Shown: positions 15,240-23,802, counted from the first letter of the stretch. The stretch: DNA of 36,552 nucleotides from an uncultured Cocleimonas sp. (GCF_947495625.1 NZ_CANLZW010000045.1:1-36552); one strand, 5' to 3'. Notes: generated from the letters alone by a model not told the origin. Made by a program: numbers and translations.

Positions 15240-16151
15240 ATGATCAACGCCATTCTCCCCATATTTTTATTAATCGTGATGGGTTACACGATGCGTCATT
15301 ATCAATTAATGAGCGTAGCATTCTGGAATGACGCAGAGAAACTGGTTTACTACGTGTTATTCCCCGCGATGCTGGTGTCGAAAATGTCGGTTGCGGATCT
15401 CTCAGACACAGATGCGATCCCGCTAATTTCTGCCTTGTGCTTAGGTATGGCGATCATCGGCATGATTACCTTATTGATAAAGCCTTTGTTAAAGGTTGAA
15501 AATCCGAGTTTTAGTTCGGTGTTTCAGGGGACGACACGTTTCAATACCTTTATCTGTTTGTCACTGGCGGAAAACCTGTTTGGTAATTCGGGCTTGATCA
15601 CCGCGGTCATCATTACCGCGATTCTGATCCCCGCATTGAATTTTCTGGTGGTGATCGTATTGCATCGTTATGGCAATAGACCTGGGCCAGCCAACTTCAT
15701 GTCGGTGCTCAAGCAGATTATTAAAAACCCTTTAATTATTGGCTGTGTCGTCGGCATTGGACTGAATCTGGGTAATATCCATTTACCTTCTCCGGTGCAG
15801 ATTACCATCAGTTTAATGGGTTCTACCGCATTACCTATAGGCTTGATGGCAGTTGGTGCAGCGTTGATATTTAAAGATTTGAAATCTGTGCTACGACCGC
15901 TTTTAACAGCAAGCGTGCTGAAGTTGTTGATTTACCCCATTATCGCTTATGGCATTACTGTCGCGTTTGGTTTTGATCGTCAGACACAGATGATTATTCT
16001 TATTTTTGCTGCTTCACCCACTGCGCCAGCATCTTATATTTTAGCGAAAAACATGGGAGGTGATCATAGCTTGATGTCTCGCATTATTACGTTTCAAACG
16101 ATATTTTCCAGCTTGTCGTATTTTGTATTATTCTGGATATTGGGAATATAG
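15240..16151 (+). CDS. AEC-family transporter
   Basis: A 303-aa inner-membrane protein with about ten helices in two halves, of the auxin efflux carrier / malonate-type family. Typical features are MINAILPIFLLIVMGYTMRH at the start (helix 1 with the GY motif), FQGTTRFNTFICLSLAENLFG near residue 95, and LPIGLMAVGAAL plus FAASPTAPASYILAKNMGGD in the second half. These match the family's conserved 'R.N...', 'P..L...G' and 'P.A..s..lA...gGd' positions. Bacterial members transport organic acids such as malonate; the substrate is unknown. No clear Shine-Dalgarno precedes the ATG. Upstream lies a structured region with a terminator-like element. Confidence 0.88.
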   Translation: MINAILPIFLLIVMGYTMRHYQLMSVAFWNDAEKLVYYVLFPAMLVSKMSVADLSDTDAIPLISALCLGMAIIGMITLLIKPLLKVENPSFSSVFQGTTRFNTFICLSLAENLFGNSGLITAVIITAILIPALNFLVVIVLHRYGNRPGPANFMSVLKQIIKNPLIIGCVVGIGLNLGNIHLPSPVQITISLMGSTALPIGLMAVGAALIFKDLKSVLRPLLTASVLKLLIYPIIAYGITVAFGFDRQTQMIILIFAASPTAPASYILAKNMGGDHSLMSRIITFQTIFSSLSYFVLFWILGI

Positions 16152-16173
16152 CCGTTATTTTTTCATTAGAACT

Positions 16174-16210
16174 CTAATATGCATCCGGCAAGTTAATTAT
16201 GCCGTATTAG
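16174..16210 (+). terminator. imperfect hairpin after the AEC transporter gene
   Basis: CTAATA pairs with TATTAG and CGGCA with TGCCG, with a 6-nt bulge on the left arm. TTTGATAG follows, so it is only a weak intrinsic-terminator candidate. Confidence 0.4.
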
Positions 16211-16346
16211 TTTGATAGATCCATCTTTGATATAAATTCGAAATAAGAATCAAATGCAGATAATCGTTATTCTGATTTTGAACTTATACAAGATAGCTGA
16301 TCTAAATGATTTAACTAAATATGATAATTCGAAAGAGGATAAGTAC

Positions 16347-16946
16347 ATGCAAGTAGGTAAATTTAAGACGTTTTTTCTTTATGGTAGCTTAGCACTTTTT
16401 CTTTCTGGGGTTGGGTTTTCGGTTTATGCCAATAAACCTACCAGCGTTAGCGCAGATGCGACAATGAATGCTCAGCATCAAATGGCTCCAATTAAAAATA
16501 TAACGGCGGATTGGGTTCGCCCCAGCGATGCAGAACTTAAGAAAACCCTGACTAAAATTCAGTTCGATGTGGCACGAAGAGATGCGACAGAGCGAGCATT
16601 TTCCAATGAGTATTGGAACAATAAACAGGAAGGCATCTATGTGGATGTGGTTTCTGGCGAACCTTTGTTCAGTTCGAAAGATAAATATAAATCAGGAACT
16701 GGCTGGCCGAGTTTTACCAAGCCTTTAGTCGCTACAAATATCGTCGAAAAAGCCGATAAATCACTGTTTTATTCACGTGTTGAGGTTCGTTCAAAATTTG
16801 CTGACTCTCATTTAGGACACGTTTTTGATGATGGTCCTGGTGCAAATGGCCTACGCTATTGCATTAATTCAGCGTCGTTGCGATTCATTCCCAAAGATCA
16901 GCTTAAGCAAGCAGGGTACGATAAATTAGCGCTTGAATTTAAGTAA
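16347..16946 (+). CDS. msrB: exported peptide-methionine (R)-S-oxide reductase
   Basis: A 199-aa MsrB that reduces methionine-R-sulfoxide in proteins. An N-terminal hydrophobic segment ([20 protein letters not shown]) marks it as secreted or membrane-anchored in the periplasm. The catalytic domain (about residues 55-195) has GTGWPSF, the [26 protein letters not shown] block and the catalytic cysteine in RYCIN. The usual zinc CxxC pairs are missing: the first position reads [10 protein letters not shown]. The catalytic cysteine is the only cysteine in the protein. A resolving cysteine is therefore absent, implying direct reduction by an external thiol. The ATG at 16347 follows GAAAGAGGAT; an in-frame ATG 93 bp upstream was rejected. 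Confidence 0.93.
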   Translation: MQVGKFKTFFLYGSLALFLSGVGFSVYANKPTSVSADATMNAQHQMAPIKNITADWVRPSDAELKKTLTKIQFDVARRDATERAFSNEYWNNKQEGIYVDVVSGEPLFSSKDKYKSGTGWPSFTKPLVATNIVEKADKSLFYSRVEVRSKFADSHLGHVFDDGPGANGLRYCINSASLRFIPKDQLKQAGYDKLALEFK

Positions 16947-16994
16947 AATACACACTGACTAGTTTGGGCAATATCGATTTGTAAGTTCAAAACC

Positions 16995-17040
16995 ACGCTC
17001 ATATTTTAAAAACTGAATATGAGCGTAGTTTCTTATTTTT
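16995..17040 (+). terminator. intrinsic terminator of msrB
   Basis: ACGCTCATATT (16995-17005) and AATATGAGCGT (17016-17026) are perfect 11-bp arms around a 10-nt loop, followed by AGTTTCTTATTTTTTTA. It lies 49 bp after the msrB stop, between convergent genes. Confidence 0.8.
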
Positions 17041-17088
17041 TTATAGAAATCAAATGCTTTTACAGCATTAATATCACTATAAGTTAAG

Positions 17089-17931
17089 TTACCAATTAAA
17101 GTATTTGCGCGGATTCATGAAGTCACCGCCGCTGTTGTTATTCCCACCAAAAGGAAAGAAGTTACCGAAACCGTTGTTTGATTTTTTGTTTCTGGGACGC
17201 GTGGCATAGAGTAATTGCTGTCTTTCAGCCGGTGGTAAATCCTGAGCATATTGCGCCTGCTCAAAAATCTCAGCGCGATTCCCTTCGTAAGAGCGTATTT
17301 GTTTGTTTCCACTGGGTCCGACAAATCGCACAATCGCGCGGTATTTATCTTTACCGATTTGTTTAATTGCCAGGCCATTGAATTCTTTTGGATCAGGTGT
17401 TTTTTGCGCACCGATTACTACGGGAATTTTCAGAATTTCCCCTTTTCGAACCACTTTAATTTTTACTTCACGACCGGGTTTGTCATCTCTGACAATTTTA
17501 ATGAACTGCGCAGGGTGGTTGAGTTTTATATCATCGTAGGCAAACATCACATCGTATGGCTTTAATTCACTTGATTTGGCAGGAGAATTTTCAGAAAAGC
17601 TTTTGATTAAAACGCCTTGTTTTACACCCTGAGGTAATTGTGCGGTCACAGCTTCAGGCACAAGATCTAGCACGATTCCCAGATAGCCAGATAATTCTCT
17701 AAGCGGTTTTTGTGGTTGTGCTTGCAGGTTTTGATTGTTTTGAACAGCTGGCATATTCATCTGCCCATAGGGATTACCGTAAGGTGCATTTGGCATTTGA
17801 GGGTACATCTGAACAGGCTGTTGAGGGAATACTCTATCAGGAGGAAAAACTGGGGATTGCGCCTGACTGACGCCAGTCGTTAGGGCAATGGCAAAAATAG
17901 GTGCAGTGATATTTTGAATCCGGATTTTCAT
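17089..17931 (-). CDS. exported PDZ-domain protein
   Basis: A 280-aa protein with a signal peptide (MKIRIQNITAPIFAIALTTGVSQAQS, cleaved near residue 25). A Pro/Gln/Asn/Met-rich linker covers residues 27-77 (repeated NPYGQM-type words). A PDZ domain follows at about residues 80-173: GYLGIVLD is the carboxylate-binding loop, then GVLIKSFSENSPAKSSELKPYDVMFAYDD and an IKVVRKGEILKIPVVIG strand. No protease domain is present, so it is not HtrA/DegP. The C-terminus is Gly/Asn/Phe-rich (NGFGNFFPFGGNNN). It is probably a periplasmic scaffold or adaptor. It is a single minus-strand gene facing msrB. Confidence 0.75.
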   Translation of the reverse strand: MKIRIQNITAPIFAIALTTGVSQAQSPVFPPDRVFPQQPVQMYPQMPNAPYGNPYGQMNMPAVQNNQNLQAQPQKPLRELSGYLGIVLDLVPEAVTAQLPQGVKQGVLIKSFSENSPAKSSELKPYDVMFAYDDIKLNHPAQFIKIVRDDKPGREVKIKVVRKGEILKIPVVIGAQKTPDPKEFNGLAIKQIGKDKYRAIVRFVGPSGNKQIRSYEGNRAEIFEQAQYAQDLPPAERQQLLYATRPRNKKSNNGFGNFFPFGGNNNSGGDFMNPRKYFNW

Positions 17932-17991
17932 GATTTACTCAACTCTCATCAATAGTTAGTAAGCTTGATTATAAATGAGATTGTCTGAAAT

Positions 17992-18018
17992 CACCCCCCC
18001 ACTTTGGGGGAGTTTTTT
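17992..18018 (+). repeat. dispersed element, copy 4 (full hairpin plus T run)
   Basis: CACCCCCCC, ACTTT, GGGGG, AG, then six T. CCCCC (17996-18000) and GGGGG (18006-18010) form a perfect 5-bp stem over a 5-nt loop. The tail is on the plus strand although both flanking genes are on the minus strand. It lies 61 bp upstream of the PDZ gene and 19 bp past the creatinase stop. Confidence 0.8.
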
Positions 18019-18037
18019 AAAACGAAGAACAATCAAG

Positions 18038-19258
18038 CTAGATAATATTGTGCTCAGGGCCATACGGGAAACCCGTAATATTATTCGCGCCATCATCAGT
18101 CAGAACCAGGATATCATGTTCGCGATAACCGCCAGCACCTGGCATACCTTCTGGCAGCATAATCATTGGCTCCATTGAAACCACCATGTCTTTTTCGAGT
18201 ACTGTTTCAACTTCTTCACGCAGCTCAAGACCTGCTTCACGACCATAGTAATGACACAACACACCAAACGAGTGACCATAACCAAAAGTACGGTATTGGA
18301 GTAAATCGTGTTCTGCATAAATCTCATTCAATGCATAAGCGATATCGCAACAGCGTGCGCCAGGTACGATCAGTTTTTTGCCTTCATCGTGTACTTTGCA
18401 GTTAACTTCCCACATGCGTAGATGTTCGTCAGAGGCTGATTCTGCAAACAATGTTCGTTCCAACGCTACGTAATAGCCTGCGACCATTGGAAAGCAATTC
18501 AAACTTAAAATATCGCCACTTTCGATCTTTTTAGAGGTAACCGGGTTATGCGCACCATCGGTATTCATGCCCGACTGGAACCATGTCCATGTATCCAGTA
18601 ATTCACCATCAGGGAATACCTTGGCGATCTCACGCACCATGGTCTGGGTCGAATGCAATGCGACTTCGTGCTCTGGCACACCTACACCAATTGCTTCGAC
18701 ACACGCTGCGCCACCAATATCTGCAATCGCGGTCATTTTGGTGATGTGTGCAATTTCTTCAGCTGATTTGATCATACGAAGTTTCATGGCACCGGCACTG
18801 ATATCGACAAACTCAGATTCCGGCATCGCTAGTTTTAGTTTTTCCAGCATCTCTAGTGGAACTTGATCAAATTCGATGCCAACACGTTGTTTTCCTTTGA
18901 TTAAAGATGCGCTGGCTTTGTAAAAATTATCGTTCTGCCAATCGGTATAAACCAGGTTTTCGCCAAAGGTTCGACGGTATGGTTGCCCGCCATCTATGTT
19001 TGCAGTGACTGTAATTTGGGTGTCGTGATTGATAACAAGCCCATATTTGCGACCAAAAGAGCAATAGAGGAAATCGCTGTAATAGTTGATATTATGAATC
19101 GATGTCATCAGGCAACTGTCGATATTCAGTGTTGACATCAGAACCCGTAGTTTGTCGACGCGTGACTGCATTTCCTGTTTACTAAATGTTGGGTTGACCG
19201 CCTCGCCATTCGGAATGTTGATGTAGCTTGGCATATTTAGTGTCGCATTTTTATTCAT
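18038..19258 (-). CDS. creatinase (creatine amidinohydrolase)
   Basis: A 406-aa enzyme with the pita-bread fold that hydrolyses creatine to sarcosine and urea. It aligns by eye along its whole length with Pseudomonas putida creatinase: HNINYYSDFLYCSFGR, ANIDGGQPYRRT, TWTWFQSGMNTDGAHNPVT, ALERTLF, QYRTFGYGHSFG and SMEPMIMLPEGMPGAGGYREHDI. Positions equivalent to the known substrate-binding and catalytic residues are present: F68 and R70, H237, E267, R340 and E363. Metal ligands of the related aminopeptidase P family are not expected in creatinase. AAGAGGTTC precedes the ATG. It lies downstream of soxBDAG on the same strand, so its product feeds sarcosine oxidase, but a structured 314-bp gap suggests separate or attenuated transcription. 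Confidence 0.95.
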   Translation of the reverse strand: MNKNATLNMPSYINIPNGEAVNPTFSKQEMQSRVDKLRVLMSTLNIDSCLMTSIHNINYYSDFLYCSFGRKYGLVINHDTQITVTANIDGGQPYRRTFGENLVYTDWQNDNFYKASASLIKGKQRVGIEFDQVPLEMLEKLKLAMPESEFVDISAGAMKLRMIKSAEEIAHITKMTAIADIGGAACVEAIGVGVPEHEVALHSTQTMVREIAKVFPDGELLDTWTWFQSGMNTDGAHNPVTSKKIESGDILSLNCFPMVAGYYVALERTLFAESASDEHLRMWEVNCKVHDEGKKLIVPGARCCDIAYALNEIYAEHDLLQYRTFGYGHSFGVLCHYYGREAGLELREEVETVLEKDMVVSMEPMIMLPEGMPGAGGYREHDILVLTDDGANNITGFPYGPEHNII

Positions 19259-19298
19259 TGGTAATGAACCTCTTTAAACGTAATCCCCGTTCTTTATG

Positions 19299-19359
19299 TG
19301 TACATCATGTGCAAAACGCTATGCAAAAAAGCGTAAAACAAAGCACAACGTAATGTACA
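19299..19359 (-). promoter_or_regulatory. nested hairpin in the creatinase leader
   Basis: Three sets of arms nest in order: TGTACAT with ATGTACA, TGTGC with GCACA, and ACGCT with AGCGT, all within 61 bp. The fold ends 40 bp upstream of the creatinase start. In RNA it would make a long stem with small internal loops. It abuts the T run of the terminator-like element at 19359-19385. Confidence 0.55.
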
Positions 19360-19385
19360 AAAAAGTGCCCATAAGTAGGGGGGTG
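19359..19385 (-). terminator. dispersed element, copy 5, in terminator position after soxG
   Basis: On the minus strand: CACCCCCC, TACTTAT, GGG, CAC, then six T. Stem CCC/GGG over a 7-10 nt loop. It lies 188 bp after the soxG stop, on the same strand, before the creatinase gene. The stem is short for an intrinsic terminator, so partial read-through into creatinase is plausible. Confidence 0.6.
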
Positions 19386-19433
19386 TCATTTGTAGCTTGA
19401 ATAAGCTGTTGTAGTAATGACTAAGTAAGTAAA

Positions 19434-19480
19434 CATCACTGTGGTTACCTTTGTATATACAAAAGCAAACCACAGTCATG
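19434..19480. promoter_or_regulatory. 47-bp near-palindrome upstream of the creatinase gene
   Basis: Outer arms of 13 bp (CATCACTGTGGTT against AACCACAGTCATG, one mismatch) enclose the perfect 14-bp palindrome TTTGTATATACAAA (19450-19463). The core fits the GT-N4-AC form seen in many GntR-family operators. It is 176 bp upstream of the creatinase start and 93 bp past soxG. It could be an operator or an RNA hairpin. Confidence 0.6.
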
Positions 19481-19572
19481 ACTTCGCTTGTTTTCCAACG
19501 TTAGCGTTGTTGTTTAAATTCTATTGTTCGTGGTTGATATTCTTGGTTGATAATTGTTGTTAAAGTTTGATT

Positions 19573-20160
19573 CTATGCGCGTGAACCAGCATCGACAATC
19601 CATTGCCAGATGTAATCACTGAAACTTCTTCTGACCACTAGTTGAAAACTATCCGCACCGGTTCGTCTCATCACAAGCTGTGATTTGGCAAATACGGTCG
19701 TGACTACTTTTCCAATGGGAAAGTAGCTGATATGTACATCGTAAGTACTGGATTTCTTTAGGATGATTTCAGCGCGTTCGCCAGATAAAGATAATACTGT
19801 TTGACCACCAGTAACATCTACAATGGCAAAATGTCCTGATATTTCTTCGCGTAATTTAGCTTCTAAGGCATGTTCAGTTTTATCCGCGGTAAGAATCAAA
19901 AACTCATCGGGGGCAATCCAGTTAATCACAAAGTGATTGTTTTCAACCGATGACAATGGCTGTGTCGGTAAGTCTAAACCTATCACTGATTTAATCGCTT
20001 TGATGGCGTCTGTATTCGTCTCTGGAATACGGACCATCAGATGACCAAGCGCCATTTCCTGCAAGCTGTAGTGAACGCTTTCAGCAGGGTGTTTCTGCGA
20101 TACATGATGCATGGATAGGCAACGTTGAATGTTTGTATCCTTGGGATTGAGTTCCATCAT
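19573..20160 (-). CDS. soxG: sarcosine oxidase gamma subunit
   Basis: A 195-aa subunit of heterotetrameric sarcosine oxidase, beginning MMELNPKD. The recognised region runs from about residue 25: YSLQEMALGHLMVRI, then NWIAPDEFLIL and FAIVDVTGGQTVLSLSGERAEIILKK, a fold related to the folate-binding (GcvT-like) domain. TDAIKAIKSVIGLDLPTQPLSS and RRTGADSFQLVVRRSFSDYIWQWI complete the family pattern. Two consecutive ATG codons lie at 20160 and 20157. The only purine-rich leader is GGGGGTGG, which belongs to the antisense dispersed element. Longer in-frame starts run through that element and are not believable. It is the last gene of the sox operon. Confidence 0.9.
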   Translation of the reverse strand: MMELNPKDTNIQRCLSMHHVSQKHPAESVHYSLQEMALGHLMVRIPETNTDAIKAIKSVIGLDLPTQPLSSVENNHFVINWIAPDEFLILTADKTEHALEAKLREEISGHFAIVDVTGGQTVLSLSGERAEIILKKSSTYDVHISYFPIGKVVTTVFAKSQLVMRRTGADSFQLVVRRSFSDYIWQWIVDAGSRA

Positions 20161-20165
20161 AAAGC

Positions 20166-20192
20166 CACCCCCGTACTTTGAGGCGTTTTTTT
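20166..20192 (+). repeat. dispersed element, copy 6, fused to the soxG leader
   Basis: CACCCCC, GTACTTT, GAGGCG, then seven T, on the plus strand. It fills almost the whole 60-bp soxA-soxG gap, ending 5 bp before the soxG ATG. On the mRNA strand its complement supplies a G-rich stretch in Shine-Dalgarno position. Confidence 0.7.
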
Positions 20193-20220
20193 GCAAAGTA
20201 GCATTTTACTGGCCCAGTTA

Positions 20221-23200
20221 TTATTTAACATTTTGACGTTCTCCCTTTGGATCATAGAAAACAGGGCTGCAAATCTCTGCCTCTATGGTTGTTCCATCCG
20301 CTTGTGGCATATATACCTTGTCGCCCATTTTATCCAAGCCGCCTTTAATCACCGCCATTGCAATACTGCGCTCTAACACCGCGCTGTAATAACTGGAAGT
20401 AACGTGTCCGACCATTGTCATCGGGATTTTTTGATTCGGGTCCAGGACAATTTGCGATCCTTCTGGAGCAACTGTTTTGGCGTCTGTGGTTTTTAATCCC
20501 ACTAACTGTTTTCTGTTTTCTTTGACCGTATCTTCACGCGCTAACGAGCGTTTACCCAAAAAGCTGAATTCTTTTGCGGGTGAAACCGCCCAGCCCATAT
20601 CCAGATCATAAGGTGTCATCGATCCATCGGTATCCTGACCCACGATGATGAAGCCTTTCTCAGCACGTAATACGTGCATGGTTTCAGTGCCGTAAGGCGT
20701 GATGTCGTATTTTGCACCATGCTCGAATAACTTTTCCCAGACTGCTAGCGCATAGTTGGCTTGCACGTTTATCTCGTAGGATTGTTCGCCAGTAAATGAG
20801 ATGCGGAAAACACGCGCTGGTACACCCGCGACTACGCCTTCACGTAAATCCATAAACTTGAAGGTATCAGGATTCAGATCGATATCGGTCAGCTCGCCTA
20901 GCAATAGTCGTGCTTTAGGGCCCGATATAGAAAGCGTTGCCCACTGATCGGTGACACTATTGAAGTAAACTTCCAGCTCAGGCCATTCGGTTTGATGCCA
21001 GATTTCCAGCCAGTTAAATACATGAGCTGCACCACCTGAAGTGGTCGTCATAATAAAGTGGTTATCTGAAATGCATGAGGTAACGCCATCATCAAATACC
21101 ATGCCGTCTTCGCCACACATCAAACCATAGCGACAACGACCGACAGGTAATTTGCTCCAGGCATTGGTATAAACCCTGTTGAGGAATTCACGTGCGTCCG
21201 GACCCTGAATATCTATTTTACCCAGTGTTGATGCATCAATAATACCCACGCCGTTTCTGGTTGCCAAACACTCGCGATTAACCGCTTCGTGCATGGATTC
21301 TTCACCTTTCGGGAAGTACCAGGGGCGTTTCCATTGGCCGACATCTTCAAACTCAGCGCCATTTTCCACATGCCATGTGTGCAGGGCAGAATAGCGTTCT
21401 ATATCGAAAAACTCGTTCACATTACGGCCAGAGATCGCACCGAAAGTCACGGGTGTGTAATTAGGACGGAAAACAGTGGTGCCGGTTTCCGGTATCGTCT
21501 TACCTAATTTTTTAGCTGCAATCGCCATGCCATTGATATTGCTTAGCTTTCCTTGATCGGTTCCGAAGCCTAAAGCGGTATAACGCTTTACATGTTCGAT
21601 GGATTCAAAACCTTCCTGAACTGCAAGTTCGATACCTGCGGCGGTTACGTCTAGCTGGAAATCAACAAACTGCTTAGGCGCACGACTGGTCGGTTTAAAG
21701 TGCGGAATATGAAAGATCGGCATGGAAGGAGCAACGTCTTCGACTTCCGCTTTTGCATAACTTGTTTTAGTCGCGTTAAAGCCGCAGGCATTAGCCGCAA
21801 ATGCTCCTGCAGACGCCGCGTCTTGTAAAATTTCTGCAAGCGGATATAATCCGTTACCCGCACCGGTTGCGATCATGTTTTTATTGAAGTTATCCGGAAC
21901 AAAGCCTTGAATATCTTCACGCCAGGTAGGGCGACCGCCTGTGTGACAGGATAAATGCACAGCTGGGTTCCAGCCGCTAGAGGTCGCAATCGTGTCGCAA
22001 TCATATTGCTTAACGCTACCGCTTAGTTTTTCACCCGTTTCATTCAGAGGCGCAACCATCGCATTACTAATGCAAGTGTTACCTTGTGCTTGAACGATAG
22101 CGCTGGAGTAGATGATTTCGATACCCGCATCCGTGGCCTTTTTAACCACTGCTTTTCCTGCCGCAGGACGGGTGTCGATGATTGCTCTGACGAGACGACC
22201 ACTGTTATGCCAATCAAATGCGGTGTTGTAAGCATTGTCATTAGACGTCATCAACAATAGTTTTTTGCCGGGTACAACGTTATAACGGTTGATATAAGTT
22301 GATACCGCAGAGGCCAGCATACAACCCGGTATATCGTTATTGCCAAATACCAAGGGGCGTTCGTGCGCGCCCGTTGCGAGAATCACTTGTTTGGCGCGGA
22401 CCCGATGCATTCTTTGACGAATTTCACCTTCGGGCGCTAAATCAAAGCTTTGATCAGTGCAGCGTTCGTGAATGGTCAGGAAGTTATGATCGTGATAACC
22501 ATTAACTGTGGCATTTATTAGTAGTGTTACATTATCTGCAGTCGCTAATTCGTCGATTGAATTATCGATCCAATCCTGCGCGGGGGCACCATCAAGTAGA
22601 TCAGTCTGACTTAGTAGATTGCCACCAAATTCATTTTGTTCATCCGCTAGTATCACGCGTGCACCTGTACGTGCAGCATTCAATGCAGCAGTTATGCCAG
22701 CGGGGCCACCACCAACGACTAATACATCGGCGTGTTGATTTATGGTTTCATAAGTATCGGGATCAACCGCTTTGGGAGAACGTCCCAAGCCCGCACCTTT
22801 ACGAATCATTTTTTCGTAAGTCATCCACAGCTTGCTGGGCGCCATAAAGGTTTTGTAGTAAAAACCCGGTGGCATAAAACGTCCGAAGAGTTTACCGACG
22901 ACACCCATCACATCGCGTTCAGTGCTAGGCCAGCCATTAGTGCTATGACATTCAAGGCCTTCGTAAATCAGTTGTTGAGTGGCGCGAATATTGGGAATCT
23001 GGGTCGCTTCTGTCTTTCCTAATTGCAAGATCGCATTGGGTTCTTCCGCACCGGCAGCAATGATTCCACGAGGTCGTCCGTACTTGAAACTTCGCCCGAC
23101 TACATCAACATCATTAGCTAATAGCGCAGAAGCGATGGTATCGCCAGAATAGCCCGTATAGGGTTTATTATTAAAGCTAAAGGTAATTGGTTTGCTTGCA

Positions 23201-23256
23201 TCGACACGGCTTTGTGCGGATGCGTTGTTTCCCTGAATTCTATTTGGCTGGCTCAT
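20221..23256 (-). CDS. soxA: sarcosine oxidase alpha subunit
   Basis: A 1011-aa subunit. The N-terminal ferredoxin-like domain carries GYSGDTIASALLANDVDVV and SFKYGRPRGI (about 36-65). A dinucleotide-binding domain follows with VLVVGGGPAGITAALNAARTG (GGGPAG at 182-187) and a later VILATGAHERP. The C-terminal ~400 residues are a GcvT-like folate-binding domain (RNGVGIIDASTLGKIDIQGPDA, YEINVQANYALAVWEKLFEHG, GQDTDGSMTPYDLDMGW). The complex oxidises sarcosine to glycine, passing the one-carbon unit to tetrahydrofolate as 5,10-methylene-THF or releasing formaldehyde. Its start overlaps the soxD stop (ATGA), so translation is coupled. Length is normal for the family (about 965-1010 aa). Confidence 0.97.
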   Translation of the reverse strand: MSQPNRIQGNNASAQSRVDASKPITFSFNNKPYTGYSGDTIASALLANDVDVVGRSFKYGRPRGIIAAGAEEPNAILQLGKTEATQIPNIRATQQLIYEGLECHSTNGWPSTERDVMGVVGKLFGRFMPPGFYYKTFMAPSKLWMTYEKMIRKGAGLGRSPKAVDPDTYETINQHADVLVVGGGPAGITAALNAARTGARVILADEQNEFGGNLLSQTDLLDGAPAQDWIDNSIDELATADNVTLLINATVNGYHDHNFLTIHERCTDQSFDLAPEGEIRQRMHRVRAKQVILATGAHERPLVFGNNDIPGCMLASAVSTYINRYNVVPGKKLLLMTSNDNAYNTAFDWHNSGRLVRAIIDTRPAAGKAVVKKATDAGIEIIYSSAIVQAQGNTCISNAMVAPLNETGEKLSGSVKQYDCDTIATSSGWNPAVHLSCHTGGRPTWREDIQGFVPDNFNKNMIATGAGNGLYPLAEILQDAASAGAFAANACGFNATKTSYAKAEVEDVAPSMPIFHIPHFKPTSRAPKQFVDFQLDVTAAGIELAVQEGFESIEHVKRYTALGFGTDQGKLSNINGMAIAAKKLGKTIPETGTTVFRPNYTPVTFGAISGRNVNEFFDIERYSALHTWHVENGAEFEDVGQWKRPWYFPKGEESMHEAVNRECLATRNGVGIIDASTLGKIDIQGPDAREFLNRVYTNAWSKLPVGRCRYGLMCGEDGMVFDDGVTSCISDNHFIMTTTSGGAAHVFNWLEIWHQTEWPELEVYFNSVTDQWATLSISGPKARLLLGELTDIDLNPDTFKFMDLREGVVAGVPARVFRISFTGEQSYEINVQANYALAVWEKLFEHGAKYDITPYGTETMHVLRAEKGFIIVGQDTDGSMTPYDLDMGWAVSPAKEFSFLGKRSLAREDTVKENRKQLVGLKTTDAKTVAPEGSQIVLDPNQKIPMTMVGHVTSSYYSAVLERSIAMAVIKGGLDKMGDKVYMPQADGTTIEAEICSPVFYDPKGERQNVK

Positions 23257-23591
23257 TTTTTCACCGCCTGTGCACTGCTGAATTGATCGTATTTATTTGG
23301 AACCGCAGGTGCAGTGGCAACGTTTGGTTGTTCACCAACTTTGTAAATTTCTTTGATTTCGTAGGTAGCGGTGTCGCGTGTCATATAAAAGAATTTTCTG
23401 CAACCCGTGGTGTGCTGCCATAACTCGTGATGATTACCGCGTGGATTTTTACGGAAGAAAACGTAATCTCCCCATGCTTCATCGCTCAATGACTCGGGAT
23501 CAGTAGGGCGCACGATATGCGCTTCACCAGAGGCATGAAATTCTTCTTCTGCGCGTTCTTCTTCGCAATATGGACAGTAGATTAGGAACAA
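23253..23591 (-). CDS. soxD: sarcosine oxidase delta subunit
   Basis: A 112-aa subunit with the zinc site expected in heterotetrameric sarcosine oxidase: C6 and C9 (YCPYCEEER), H59 and C63 (LWQHTTGCRKFF). The start is a TTG at 23591, supported by GAAGGAGA nine bases upstream and by alignment of the CPYC motif within the first ten residues, as in other delta subunits. DYVFFRKNPRGNHHELW is a further family landmark. It overlaps soxA by four bases. The C-terminal ~20 residues are Ala/Pro/Gln-rich and probably disordered. The gap to soxB upstream is 211 bp, unusually wide for this operon. Confidence 0.93.
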   Translation of the reverse strand: MFLIYCPYCEEERAEEEFHASGEAHIVRPTDPESLSDEAWGDYVFFRKNPRGNHHELWQHTTGCRKFFYMTRDTATYEIKEIYKVGEQPNVATAPAVPNKYDQFSSAQAVKK

Positions 23592-23660
23592 GTTGCAGTC
23601 TCCTTCATATTTTTGAATTCAGGTGCAGCAAGTTTATTCAAGAGTGATTGTCTGGACTGA

Positions 23661-23684
23661 ACATGGTAGCAATAGCTACCATGT
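23661..23684 (-). other. 10-bp perfect hairpin in the soxB-soxD gap
   Basis: ACATGGTAGC and GCTACCATGT are exact complements around AATA. No T run follows on the operon strand. It is likely an mRNA processing or stability element within the operon, possibly setting the subunit ratio. Confidence 0.7.
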
Positions 23685-23802
23685 GAAGGAAGGCAATTGC
23701 TATTGGGTAAAATTGATGTGATTGAATCAAAAAAATGTTTGTATTGAAATATCATAGTCAAGATCAATCGAAAGTTAGTGTTATGGAGGTGGATGCAACT
23801 CA

